Positions 51,562 to 64,000 are shown, counted from the stretch's first letter. The stretch is DNA of 64,000 bases from Cymbomonas tetramitiformis (GCA_001247695.2 LGRX02035274.1:1-64000); one strand, 5' to 3'. Numbers and translations: made by a program. The notes: a model not told the origin generated them from the sequence alone.

Positions 51562-51570
51562 TATATATAT
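51562..51570 (+). promoter_or_regulatory. TATATATAT box of giant B
   Basis: 114 nt upstream of ATG 51684; longer spacing than for most genes here. Confidence 0.5.
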
Positions 51571-51683
51571 GTGTGCGCATTCCTCTTCGACAACATCGAC
51601 ATGCACAATACCGAACCTTGGTAGAATAGCGTGTGTGGCGCGAGCTCTTCACGGAACAGGCGCATCGAAAAAGACGCGTTACC

Positions 51684-54600
51684 ATGAGGCGCTCAAATCG
51701 CCCCTCGTCCATTTCAATCGCTGTAAATGATACAAAAGCGCCCGACCAGCCTGGACGTGTACACGAGGAACGCTTCACGAATTGCTTGAACGTCACGTGT
51801 GCGATCTTATTTCCGCTCGCCATGATCCTTATCACCGTGTTTGCCCTAAGCTCGGATGTTCGATCGGAAGTTACATCGGGTGCCGAGATGGCCGTCTCCC
51901 GAAGATCCGTCGTCGAGGATGACACCGCGCACTCGGACAACAGTACGACAAGTCCCAATGCTGCAGTGTCGGAGTCGCCGACCCGATCACCGACCGTGGA
52001 CGAAACCGACTCGCCTACCGGGTCTCCGACTTTCTCGCTTACTTCGAATCCTCCGAAAGATAACGATACCACTCACGTGGCCACAACGGTACCGACGCTC
52101 TCCCCTACGGACCTTCTCACCACCGCACCCACCGTTGTCACGGAAACTCCCATCGCGTACTCTGGGTATCGATCAAACGAAACAAACTCCACGGTCGTCG
52201 AAGAGTCTTACAGCGTAAATCGCTCCGGTTACGTCATCACCGATGGTGCGGACAACTCGACCAAAGTGGCGGGTTACGACTCGACCGTGTCCGTTCGCCG
52301 ACGAAATCTTCTCACGAACGAATCGCACAACGACGTCGTGTGGTTTGTGGACACGTACGTCGACGGACGACTCGTCGCGAGTTGTGACGCCGAATCGTAT
52401 CAGGGAAACGATTATTCGTACATCATATCTATGCATACGGACGAGAATGGAAAAACCTACGCAAACACGTACCAGAGCGTCATAGACGTCAGCGGTGTCT
52501 CGAACGAATGTACCGAGGTTACAAGAATATCTGAAGACGACTGGCGTGTCGCGCGTGTTGTCCATAGCGTCGGAGATACGATATACTACATTGCGTTTCC
52601 TTCTAGCCGTAGAGACGAAGTCGCGCTATTCAAGCTAAACACGACCAGCAACACAAAATCGATGCTCTACGATGCCGTCGCCGGGAATGACACCTTGGGC
52701 GTCGCGGCGTTGATGCGCAACACCGATCTCCGAGACGCAAACCGGCCGACCATAGTGTTGGGCGTGGACGCGCACCGCATACTGTTTCACACTCTGGCTT
52801 CGGAAGGCGCCTCGGTACAGCAGAGCATTGCGTACAGCGTGGACCGTTACTTGCATGCAACTTCCACGAACATCAGGGACACGAACGTGCAAAGCGTGGT
52901 GATGCTGACTTTTAGTCAACCGGAATTTTTTTCCGTGATCGACACGCACTACAATATTACCGCAAACGCGACCGACGTGAAACAACTTTTCGACATAAGA
53001 TGCAACCCTTCCAACAGTTCGTCATTGACACCTTTAAAAGTCGTAAATTTCGATTACGACCGCGACGGAATGGAAGACCTCCTCGTTTCTTTCGCCAACA
53101 TAACCGCCATCGGCGAGTTTGTTAAAATTTTAGAGTTTGAAAACCTCAACCAAACGATGTCGAAGTACGATGTGTACATCAACCAGGGTCAAGGAGTGTT
53201 TGCATCCTCTCCGACCTACTCGGTGTCTCGAACCTCTTTGGTCGATTTCACAAAAACTACACAATCCTCTTCGGGCGGATTGCTCATGATAGACTACACG
53301 CAAAATCAAGTCACGACGGTCGAGCATGCACCGTTCTCGCCGCCGCCACCGCCTGCTCCTTTGGCGCCATCACCGTCACCTCCTCCGCCCTCACCACCCT
53401 GCTCTCCACCTCCGCATCCACCTCCGACGCCGTATCCTCCCCCTGGAAACCCAAGTCCTCCACCCCCATCCCCTCCAATATCGCCACCGTCACCACCGTC
53501 ACCGCCATACTCTCACCCTTCGCCTCCCTCCTCTCCGGCATTTCCTCCTCCGTCGCTTCCATCTTCTCCTCCTCCCTCTCCCGCACCTCCGCCGTCCAAC
53601 GCCTCCGAGCCGACGCTCTCGTCCCCTCCCCCTAGCTCTCCGCCACCTTCTTCCCCACCTCCATCACCTCCGCCACCTTCGCCTTCGCCTCCGCCTCCAT
53701 CCCCCGCGCCACCACCGGGCGATTCGACCCCAGCCCCACCTCCCCAGCGGAACGGCAACCTCGGCCTCGCCTCCGCCTCCGTCATAGCCCGCGCCACCAC
53801 CGGCGATTCGACCAGCCCACCTCCCAACGGAACGGCAACCTCGGCCTCGCCTCCGCCTCCGTCGCCCGCGCCACCACCGGGCGATTCGACCCCAGCCCCA
53901 CCTCCCAACGGAACGGCAACCTCGGTCTCTCCTCCGCCTCCGTCGCCCTCGCCACCGCCGGGCGATTCGACCTCAGAATCTCCTTCGGGATCGTCCAATG
54001 AAACAGTTTCACCTACAGGACCGCCGAGCGCAACGCTCATCGTAACGCCTACAGATAGTCCTACGGTCTCCCCGAGCGCAACACCTACGACAGAGCACCC
54101 GACCACTGTGATGCCCACGGAGAGCCCCACGTTGTCGCCGAGCGCAACACCTACGACAGAGCACCCGACCACGGAGCACCCCACCACCGCTTCGCCCACC
54201 GGAGTGTCCCACGGACGCAAGCTGACGGACGGCCCCACCGTGTCGCCGAGCGCCTGCCCACCACGGTGCACCCGACCACGGGAGCACCCCACCACCGATT
54301 GGCTCACCGGAGGCCCCCACGGATACCTGACGGACGGCCCCACCGTGTCGCCAGAGCGTTTCGCCCACCACGGTGCACCCGACCACGGAGCACCCTACCA
54401 CCGATTGGCCCACCGGAGGCCCCACGGACGCCCGACGGACGGCCCCACCGTGTCGCCGAGCGCCTCGCCCACCACGGTGCACCCGACCACGGAGCACCCC
54501 ACCACGGTGTCGCCCACCGGAGGCCCCACGGACGCCCCGACGGACGGCCCCACCGTGTCGCCGAGCGCCTCGCCCACCACGGTGCACCCGACCACGGAGC

Positions 54601-57600
54601 ACCCCACCACCGCTTCGCCCACCGGAGGCCCCACGGACGCCCCGACGGACGGCCCCACCGTGTCGCCGAGCGCCTCGCCCACCACGGTGCACCCGACCAC
54701 GGAGCATCCGACCACCGCTTCGCCCACCGGAGGCCCCACGGACGCCCCGACGGACGGCCCCACCGTGTCGCCGAGCGCCTCGCCCACCACGGTGCACCCG
54801 ACCACGGAGCATCCGACCACCGCTTCGCCCACCGGAGGCCCCACGGACGCCCCGACGGACGGCCCCACCGTGTCGCCGAGCGCCTCGCCCACCACGGTGC
54901 ACCCGACCCCGGAGCACCCCACCACGGTGTCGCCCACCGGAGGCCCCACGGACGCCCCGACGGACGGCCCCACCGTGTCGCCGAGCGCCTCGCCCACCAC
55001 GGTGCACCCGACCACGGAGCACCCCACCACCGCTTCGCCCACCGGAGGTCCCACGGACGCCCCGACGGACGGCCCCACCGTGTCGCCGAGCGCCTCGCCC
55101 ACCACGGTGCACCCGACCACGGAGCACCCCACCACGGTGTCGCCCACCGGAGGCCCCACGGACGCCCCGACGGACGGCCCCACCGAGTCGCCGAGCGCCT
55201 CGCCGACGAGTTCTCCGAGCGCTTCGCCTACGATTTCTCCTACCATATCTCCGACGGATGCGCCCACGTTGAGTCCGACGATACTTCCACCCTCGCCTCC
55301 GCCACCACCGCCGGTTCCTCCATCACCGCCACCGCCTCCACCTTCTCCGCCGCCGCCGCCGCCGACTCCTCCGCCACCTCCGTTGGAGACGGATACGACG
55401 AACACTTCCGCCAACGCCTACTTAATTTCCGGGAGCGATAATAGCACTCACGTAGGAGGCTACACCAACGAAACTTCGAGTAGAAGACGGATCCTGGCAT
55501 CCGCCACTTCGACCGACGCCTTCGCATGGTACGTGGATACGTATGTCGACGACGAGTTCATCGGAAGATGCGACCCGTCCTCCACCTCCTTCGGCGACCA
55601 CTCTTTGTTGACGGCGATGGTATCGCTTCCGGGTGGCAAGACGTACGCCAACACGCAGCACAGCCTCATACCCGTGGACGACCTCACCGGAGAGTGCGCG
55701 CCGTTGAACATGAGCAACGGAGACTGGAACATGGCTCGAGTATTGTACGTGGAAGATGGCGTCGTTTACTACACGGCCGTGTCGAATGTCGAGTCGGGGG
55801 ACGGTTCCACCGCCCTTCACGCGCTGAATCTGACCGACGGTGACTGGCGCATCCTGCTGGAAAGACAAGGCATGCTCACCAACGAAACCTTGGCGGTCGG
55901 TGTGATGTCGACGAAGAACGGCGGGAACGCGACGGGTGAAGCGACGTTGGTCGTCGGATTCGATAATCACGCCGTTACGATTTTTCACGTGGACACCGGT
56001 AACATCACTCAACTCGAGTACCGGGCGGATCGATTCGTGGACGCGATCGTCGCCTTTGTTCGAAACCGAGAGGAGATCAGCGTCGTCGTTATGGCCTTCC
56101 ACGAACCGGACCTTTTCGAGGTGGTGGAGATGTACCACAACGCGACGGACGACTCGTACGACGAGCGCTTGCTCCTGACGTTTTTCACCAATCCCCGTAA
56201 CGTCTCGGAGATGACCCCGTTCAAACTAGCGAGCCACGACTTTGATTTGGACGGCCACATGGATCTCGTCATCAGCAGCGCCAACCTGACGACCGTGACC
56301 ACCGTGCTTCCGATACTCGAATTCCAGAATTACGACCAGTCCAAAACGTACTTTGACGTGTACCACAATCGGAACGGTCACTTCGACTTGGCCGACTCGA
56401 CTCGGGTGTACTCGCCGTCGCTCATCGACCTGTTCGTCCCGTCCTTCGGAGCCGGCGGGGGTATTCGGCTCATCAACCACGAGGACGCGCAAATGGCGTC
56501 GATCAGTCGCATGACGTATCCGCCTCTACCATCCGCTCCGCCGCTCTCGCAGCAGATGCCGATGTGCATGGATCGCCCGGCTCACATGATCCACGGCGAA
56601 ACCTTGGTGGGCCTCACCGAGATGTACGGCGGCCTCTGTTACGAGCTTTCGCCCGCGGAGTGCAACGAGCGCGCCCCGTGCCACCTGAACGTCGCGACGG
56701 CTCGATGCGACTTCTCCTTGGAGCACTTTCTGCGACGCCGGGAGCGGGTCCACAGCACCTGCACCGGCATACCCTTCGACTTTTGCTCCCAGGCGGACAT
56801 TTGCGTTCCCGGGATGTTGGACACGGACAGCCAAAATCCGTCCTGCGAAGACGGAGCCGTCAATATCACGTCACAGGCGTGCTCCATCTATGCGAAGGCC
56901 TACCACAACGAAAGCGTCTTCAAGGGCATCTCGGACGAGCGTGTCCCGGATAAGACGTGCGTCCTTTTATCGCGGCACATGAGCGGCGACGAGGTGATCA
57001 ACGCGACCTTCGCTTACAACGAGGTTTCCGAGTCGAACGACGCGACCTGCGCGAGCGCCGCGGACGCCGGCGTCGTCGACACGTGCGTGTGCGTGTATCC
57101 CGATTCCGTGCTCTCTCAGGTGGGAGACGCGGACCAGACGTTCATCCAGGGCGAGTCTTGTGCGGTGAACACCTCCTCCGTATCGCTCGTCCTCGCCAAC
57201 GACACGTGCTCGCTGACGACCGACCTGCGACTCTGCGGACATGGAAACGCCCTGTGCGCGCCCTTCACGCAGACCACGATCGCGGGATTGGAAGCGACGG
57301 TGTGCTCGAGCTCCGAAGAGCTCCTGCGCGTGTACCACGCCGATGTCTGCGCCTCTCGCGTGACAAAATCGGAGTGCATCCGTGACACCTTCTGTCTCGT
57401 CGCCGATCCCTCGGAGCTGGTCGCTCCGAGAGGTGTGCGCAGCACTCTCGACGACGAGGACCCGGAAACGGAGTGCCCCTCTCTTTTCGACGAAGACTCG
57501 GACGAGCCCTCGCCTCGCGTGGTGTACGAGTCCTCCACTCGTCGGTGCTTCGTCGGATTCCAAGGCAACGGCGCGGACGCGAATTCCGATTCCGACGCCC

Positions 57601-60600
57601 CCTGCTGCGACCGCGCCACCGCCGCGCTTCGGTGCGCGAACCTGACCGCCTCGGACGGCGTCACCGCGGGGCGCCTCGCCGTCCCCGACACGATGCTCGC
57701 CCAGCGAGCCGCGTGGGAAGCGCACGTGGCCGCGTTTTCGGAGCTGGACTTTTACAGCTCCCCACCGGATCGAGACGCCGCGTGGATCGGTGGCATGCGC
57801 GACGACGACGGCTTGTGGTATTGGGAATCGGCGAAGTCCTCGCCCGCCGCTTTCGATGGAGACTTCTGGCTGCGAGGAGAGCCGCGTCCAGATCTCGGTC
57901 ACGACTGCATGCGGTTACGACCGCTCGACGCGGCCGTCGGAATGAACGCCGACGCGCCGTGGTACGCCAACCTCACCAACAGCGCGTGGGACGCGAGCCC
58001 GTGCGATCGCGCTCACGCGTTTGTGTGCGAGATACCCGGTTTGAGCTTGCTCACGAACCTCACCGGCGAGTACGCGCACGCCAACGCGAGAAAAGTGCTG
58101 GGCAACACGGGGACCGACCGGTCGTTGGCGATGGCCACCCCTTTTTACGCCGAACATCGTCATACCAGTTTTTTTATTGTCGGCTCGGGCTTATGGGGCG
58201 CTGCGTGTATGCACGATAACGTCTGGTTTACCAGAGGTTCGAAATGGGGTTATGGGTATCCCAGCGGTGTGGAACGTACTTGGATGGGTCGTCATTATTC
58301 CGTACAAAACTCGTACTTATCGGAGGACAACTTTCTTCTTTCGCCTCCTTCGCGTCGTCTGGCGGACGTCGCCAATGGTCGAAAATGGACTTTCAGCGTC
58401 GCTTTTTTTATACGGTGGATGTATCCCGCATTTTCTAAACCGCTACCTATTTACTTACTTGATAGCGAAACCAAACACAGAGTGGAGTTATATTACGAAG
58501 GTTCGCGAACACATGCTTATCACGGTAATGCTCTTTTAAACGGTGGCGTATTCAAAGATTTATCTTTTTACATGGGATTTTATGACGACAAAAATCGTCA
58601 AATAAAACGGTACGAGTGCAAACTAACTGAGGGTACAAACATGGGATTCGATCAATACCATGGACTGAAAGGTACGTCGATACATCCTCAACACATCGTA
58701 TTCTCCTACGATGAGAATGAAGGTTTGGACTGCTATATCATGAATCTCTTTCCATCTACATCGGACAATGTACAGATCGTGCCGGTACGTTTGAAAATAT
58801 AGAACAGTATCACGGGAACTAATGCAAATCTAGAACATAAGATGAAAAACTCTATGTTGGCGATAGGCACTAATGGGAACAGTATCAGCGGTCAGCATGT
58901 TGTCGGTAACGTGATGCTCTTTGACAGATATTTTTCGTTCAATGATCTGAGAAAATTGCATAACGGATATTCACCTAACCGTGGTATGCGATACGATATT
59001 GCGAAGCATCTGGTTTTCTGGTATCCTATGGATCACAACTGGTGGCAAGACCATTCTGGACACGAATTGCACTTGACCGAGTACGTATCCAAGTCGTACA
59101 GCGGGTGGGACACTTCGCCGTCCACTTACGACATCTTAAGGTTTTTTGACTCTGACAAAGAAAAAAGTAGAAGCGAACCTGGTACACCTTCATATTATCA
59201 TACACAAGTTAACAAAGGCAGATCGAGAAACTACTACAAGTCAGCGAGTGATGCTAACACGCAAAGCAATTATACATACGGTTTGTATCTCGACATTGTA
59301 CAGTACGAAAGTTTGAACGGTTGGACGAACGGATATGGCAGCTGCAGCCCTCAAGGCCTTACCAGCATGTCTCCGAGACTTCCCGAGATGGTGCAGTGGA
59401 TGACACCGCAAAGCGCAAAAGAATCGCTCGCAATAGGTCCGATATTCGGTTTGGGTCCGCCATCAGTCGCAGGCCAGCGATATTACGCAGATCCTGTTAA
59501 CAGCACGTGGTACGTGTTGGCGGCGTGCATCTCCACTTCTGAGTGTCAAGCCAGACAAGGTTTAAGCGATGTTCAAAATGGCGGGAACTATTTGCACGTA
59601 AACGGAATGAGAAAGTTTCCATTTTATTTGGAACAGGGTAGCTTTACTCTGACGTTTTGGGCAATGCTTCGTACAAACGCGACAAACAATCAGATGACTG
59701 CCATAACGGTCATGAACGCAGATACCTACGTACATAAAGGTACATCGTCCTCAGTATGGGGAGGCTTATTGCAGTTTACTTTTGGTCAATGCGAATCCAA
59801 AACATTCATCGACGGCACAGAAGAAATAACGACTCGAGATTTATGCTTTACAGTAGCGGTATTTGATGATTCTGGAGGTTATAGTAATGCTAATGGGAAT
59901 TGGTATAAGCAACATGACGTACCTCTTTTCCGCAACACCGCCTTTAACGGGAGTCTAGCTTGGTACGACTATGTCGTACGAGATACCGGTTATCTGACGG
60001 GAAGTCAGGATCGTGCTCAGATGGTCGCGATTACGATGGACTCGTGGACAAAAGTTCAAGTTTATGTCGGAGGGTCCGTGGCGTCGGAAGCGACATTGGT
60101 AAACACCCACGTCACGGGCTGCTCTCGTTACATTTGCGACAGACACCTAACTCGCAAGTATATCTGGACTGAGAGAACTGACCCTTCTTTTATGATTGGA
60201 AGATCGTTCGAAAGAATTCAAGGAAACATCGCTATCAATAATGTGGCTTTATTTGGCACTGCTCTATCTGAAGAACAGCTCCGACTTTTGTATAATTATG
60301 GAAGCGGAGTCGAGCTTGATTCGCACATGCGGCGACTGCTGATCATGTGGTTACCTTTGCAACATTTGCATCACCGAGACTATGCCAATCCCCCGTCTTT
60401 TGTGACCGAGTGGCGTGCTTACAATCAAGTGGATGGCATGATGACCGACCTTTCGCAGAGTGCGAGTTTCCAAATTTCCGGTACTTATTATTACGAACAG
60501 TATTTTTTTTATCCGAACCAGCATCCAAACGGTGTATGGCATCATATGAAGCCTGCTGGTGATTATGGCGAGTCCGACCGTTTTGTTAAGGTGAATAACA

Positions 60601-63600
60601 CCGCGGAGCCCTATCGACTGATCGCTGGGCCAACATTTGAGAATGTGCGTATGATCAACCGTACCATCGATCACGACGAGTACGCGATGTTGCGAAGTGA
60701 AGGCGATTCCGACAGTGCCGACGGCGAGCTGTCCTACACCGGACCGGGGGCGGAATGGGTGACCAACGCGACGCGAGCCATTGTTTATGGAGCGCACAAA
60801 CGGTGGTCGAATTTTTACATGGCCGGAACAAAAGAGAAGAGCGACAATCAAATAGCCACGAATGGCGTCGAACCGATACCGCAAAACGTTCATAATTTTA
60901 TTCTGTCGCAGTCTAGCGAGGCCTTAAACGTGGCCGTCAATGTCAAAAGAGAGATAACAATCGCTTTTTGGGCACCTGTATACACAGCAGATTACGAAAA
61001 CGACAATATGTTTAATTACGTATCAATCATAAACGATGACGGATATCCAATAATAAGGGTTGGATATCGCTTGTCAACTCAGTCAAGTTGTGGACACAGG
61101 TTGTATTATTGGGTAACGATCGGTGGTGGTGCGCGCTCGTACGATTTTTATTGGCACGGCCCCGGGTGTGCCGTAAATTACGACGATCCCGATTACACGG
61201 CTCTTTTGGTGTTTTCCGTTCACAGTGGCTTGACCGCGATAGACGTATTCACAGGAAATATGCATCAAAAGGGAGAAGTACATGAAAGTACCTCGTTGGC
61301 AAAAAGCGGGACGATCACGCAGCTTCCTAACAAACCTATGCACATCGGTGTTGGTATACACGCGGAGCCTTACCACAAAGAGTATCGTCAACTCGGCGGA
61401 GCTGGTAAAGTGCCCATAACCAATCTCTTGGTGCTCGATCGACAGGTGACTAAAGCTGATGTGCAGACGCTTTTGAAAGATGGTTTTGGAGGTCCTTTGG
61501 ACCCATCTTTTTATCCGAACACGATTCATTGGTATCCGATGACGCAAAATTGGTGGGAAGATGTTGGACCTTATCGATTGCACATGAACGAGTATCGTAC
61601 CAGTGACTCCGCCTTTTTTTGGGAGGGTCGTCCCAGTGAAGGGCCTTTCTTGAGGAACGAGTATGGCACCGAGTCCGACTTTTATCTGCAGTACAACAAC
61701 ATCACCGACATGGGCAGTTTGAGATGGTTCCGGATGTCACGATACAACCAAAACATAGTCGGGATCGAAAAAGCGGAGAACCAAGTTTGGATGAACGAAC
61801 AACCCTTTTTGTCGCCGCCGATGCCCGCTTATCCTCCGCCGCCTCCTTTAGCACCAAACACGGAGGCCAGTTTGAATCGACCGTACTACGCGGACGTTTT
61901 CGGCGGGTGGTACTACGCGGGTGAGCCCGCAGCTCACGAACTTCTTCCGTACGACGTTTTTGAGAAAAGAACCAATCTCCTTTTGTCCGCTCCAAGTCCC
62001 GATATTGCGGATCACCAAAGCGCCGGTGTATCCGGAAAGCTTCGGGGCGAGCATCGCTTCGCATCTGGTGGACTCTCCCGAAGAGCTGCCTTTCGCGTTC
62101 GACTCGGACACCCTTCGCCTCCAAGAGCCTCTCGGAGGCGATCTGATCGACCGCTTGAAGTTCGCGCATCGCTACGTGCCCGCCGTCAGCGAGGATCGCG
62201 CGCACGCCACCACCTTCACCCTCGAGAGACCCACCTTGGTGTACCTGGGCGTGCCCAAGTCCGTGGCGGACGCGCAAGACGTGAACGCGAGCTTGTACAA
62301 TCAGCTCGCGTCGTGGGGCGGCTGGTCGCGGGCTTCGTCAAGTTTGGAATGTCATGAACGCCTTATACCAACCAGCGGTAACATGCAAGGTTATTATCAC
62401 GATACACATCGCGCTTCTAGCTCGGACGTGCATATTTACATGTCGGATGGCTTTTACAATTATAATTCCCAACAAAGTAGATATGCTTATGCACAATTAT
62501 GGGTAAACCCTAGACCTGTGATGGATCTTTACTTTCCAAATCCCGTCACGTTGGCGACGTTGATATTAGTACAACATTCGAGTATTGACAACAAGCTAAC
62601 GAAGTATGCGTATTTCACTCTCCGTCCAGATGGTGAAGCTGTTAACGATGGCGACTGGGAGCTCTTGTTAATAAACGATAATCTCCCACGTACGATTATG
62701 CAACACGACATCGATCCACCAAAAATGATGAAAGGTCTTCGTATTGTTTACGGGGGTGAAGATTACGTATACGACGATTATCCGGACTATTATCGTTCCA
62801 CTCACCCTTCGATAAGCATTTACGAAGTTTATATGTACGGGTGCGCAGAGGCGCCTTCTTCGGTATCATCGGTCGCCGCACAAAGATATGAGCGCACGGT
62901 CGCGAAAGATTCGTCGGGAACGCTCGCCGCACGCGCCAGAGCGCGACAGTACGGAGGATACGACAAGCAGGAGCCTGTCGAGTGGTACTCCGCCGTGGCG
63001 GACCGAGGCACTCACACGCTGCGCTGCGGAGACGACGATCCGTTGCGAGACGGCGGCTCGCACCCCGCGCCGCACTGCAGCCAGACGGTGATCGCTTTCT
63101 CCGCCCGCGACGACGCCGAAGCACCTCGCGTGCTCACGCCTTTCAAGGGCGCGCTGGTGGGCGCCGCGGCCCTACGAAACAGCACTCCTTACACCGGAAC
63201 GCGACCGATGGGAGGCGATCCGACTTTGAATGAACCGCACGAGCGGGACATCGGCCGCACGGCGATGTGGGTGTACTACGACCCGATCTACTACGAGGGA
63301 GACAGCTACTACTGGCGCACGGGCGACGCCTTCATCGACGAGGAGCGTCCGGGGCCTTCGCGGCCGCACCTCCGGGAGTCCATGAAGAAGCGAGACCTGC
63401 ACAACCCGCACGAACATCCCGGGGCTCTGCTCGATGGCATCGTGAGCCCCGCTTTCGAGTCCACCACCATGAAGCCCGACTACCAAAAGCCTCACCTGAA
63501 CGAGCGAGACTCCGTCGGGGAGCGAGTGCGGCTCGACGCGCTTCCGGACACCACCGGGGACAACCGAATCGGTATCGGGGGCTACTTCGGTTTCGAAACG

Positions 63601-64000
63601 ACCGTCGACCAGCGCGACATGACGGTGGTGCTCGACTTCGACGGTCAACTTTTGGGCGCGTCGAGCCACGCCGGGCGCAGATTCGGCCTCGCCTCCGTGG
63701 AGATTTTCAACAAGCATCACCCGGGGCAGAGCTCGAGCGGGAACCGCGATTTCGTGAGCCGCGTGGAGATTCACTGCGCCGCGAGTTTGATTCTCACGGA
63801 GGCGGGCAATCCGAGCGTGCACGACGACCCGAACTGGATACCCGTGGTTCACCCGCACGTCCCCGGAAGCGGTGGCAAGGATCTTCTGCGACCGGTGCAG
63901 CGCACCCAACACATCAACTACGTGTCGTACACGCTCCACAACAACGAACCCACTCAGATCGACCTCTCGAAGCAGTGCGACCTGGGTGCGGGTATGCGAT
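51684..64000 (+). CDS. Giant surface protein B (over 4,070 aa), three exons, runs off the window
   Basis: ATG 51684; an N-terminal signal-anchor (TCAILFPLAMILITVFALSS). Exons: 51684-58784, 58842-61920, 61970-64000 with no stop by the edge. Intron 2 (61921-61969, GTGAGC...AAAAG, 49 nt) joins two different frames exactly. Intron 1 (58785-58841, GTACGT...ATAAG, 57 nt) removes TAG 58800. Modules: beta-propeller-like unit ending in a calcium-type D-x-D-x-D-G loop (FDYDRDGMEDLLV), proline-rich spacer, P-T-rich 35-aa repeats, second propeller unit (FDLDGHMDLVI), Cys-rich region, C-type lectin domain (about 57600-58040; AWIGG, LWYWE, CDRAHAFVCE), several LamG/concanavalin-like domains, then a galactose-binding-like beta domain. 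Probably binds host-surface glycans. Confidence 0.75.
54200..55200 (+). repeat. 105-bp tandem repeats (35-aa P/T/S-rich)
   Basis: Seven regular copies from about 54450 (TGTCGCCGAG recurs at 54451, 54556, 54661, 54766 and onward every 105 bp). Two or three further copies at 54200-54450 contain compensating indels that scramble the frame locally (HHGAPDHGAPYHRLAHRRP). Confidence 0.85.
58785..58841 (+). other. Candidate intron 1 of giant B
   Basis: GTACGT donor, ACTAAT branch-like sequence, ACATAAG acceptor; 57 nt, phase 0, contains the in-frame TAG 58800-58802. The LamG-like fold continues on both sides. Confidence 0.6.
61921..61969 (+). other. Intron 2 of giant B
   Basis: GTGAGC donor, CTCAC branch-like sequence, AGAAAAG acceptor; 49 nt. 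Joins GGWYYA to EPISFCPLQVPILRI in phase 1; the downstream frame then stays open to the window end. Confidence 0.75.

Larger units (their letters stand above)
51216..51683. other. Intergenic region before giant B
   Basis: No gene seen. Holds a (CT)n tract (51365-51385) and a TATATATAT box (51562-51570). Confidence 0.6.

Noticed and set aside
1..64000. tRNA and rRNA genes
   Set aside because: No cloverleaf or rRNA-like stretch was recognised by eye; a covariance-model scan would be needed to exclude small RNAs.

Overview
The window looks like part of a mirusvirus (Mirusviricota: herpesvirus-like HK97 capsid, hosts are marine protists) lying in eukaryotic nuclear DNA. The diagnostic genes are a ~1,405-aa HK97-type major capsid protein (28601-32869), a portal-like protein (25595-26923) and a heliorhodopsin (33926-35035); heliorhodopsins are a known mirusvirus hallmark. 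Terminase, maturation protease and triplex proteins are not recognised here, so the segment is partial. All family calls come from reading motifs by eye; no database search was run.

Layout. 1-6.5 kb: GC-rich viral genes of mostly unknown function, including a secreted glycoprotein cut by the left edge. 6,534-19,246: a 12.7-kb Mutator-like transposon (MULE) with ~640-bp terminal inverted repeats and a 10-bp target-site duplication. It carries a five-exon DDE/SWIM transposase, a nine-exon beta-class DNA amino-methyltransferase and a small unknown gene, and is sprinkled with 25 perfect copies of a 12-bp palindrome. 19.3-21 kb: an AT-richer pair, a small ORF and a class-3 lipase. 21-28.4 kb: a large two-exon PD-(D/E)XK nuclease, the portal, a serine hydrolase and a small membrane protein. 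28.6-38 kb: capsid, membrane protein, heliorhodopsin and an 811-aa envelope-type glycoprotein. 38.1-64 kb: two giant surface proteins (over 4,000 aa each) with proline-rich spacers, Cys-rich modules, beta-propeller-like repeats, a C-type lectin domain and LamG-like modules; the second runs off the right edge.

Two architectural rules recur. Most viral genes have a TATATATA-type box about 45-65 nt upstream of the ATG. Several viral genes, including the capsid gene, appear to contain ~50-nt spliceosomal introns: in-frame stops or frame switches disappear when a GT...AG segment of 49-57 nt (82-97 nt in the nuclease) is removed. Together with an intron-rich MULE inserted at a viral stop codon, this argues that the viral DNA is transcribed in a nucleus, either integrated or as a nuclear episome. 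The host is not identifiable; S-P-P-P-P and P-T-rich surface proteins are common in algae and stramenopiles.

Working together: capsid and portal build the virion. The 811-aa protein, giant A, giant B and the left-edge glycoprotein would be envelope or attachment proteins. Heliorhodopsin, lipase and hydrolase would act on host membranes or light physiology. The MULE is an independent passenger with its own methyltransferase.
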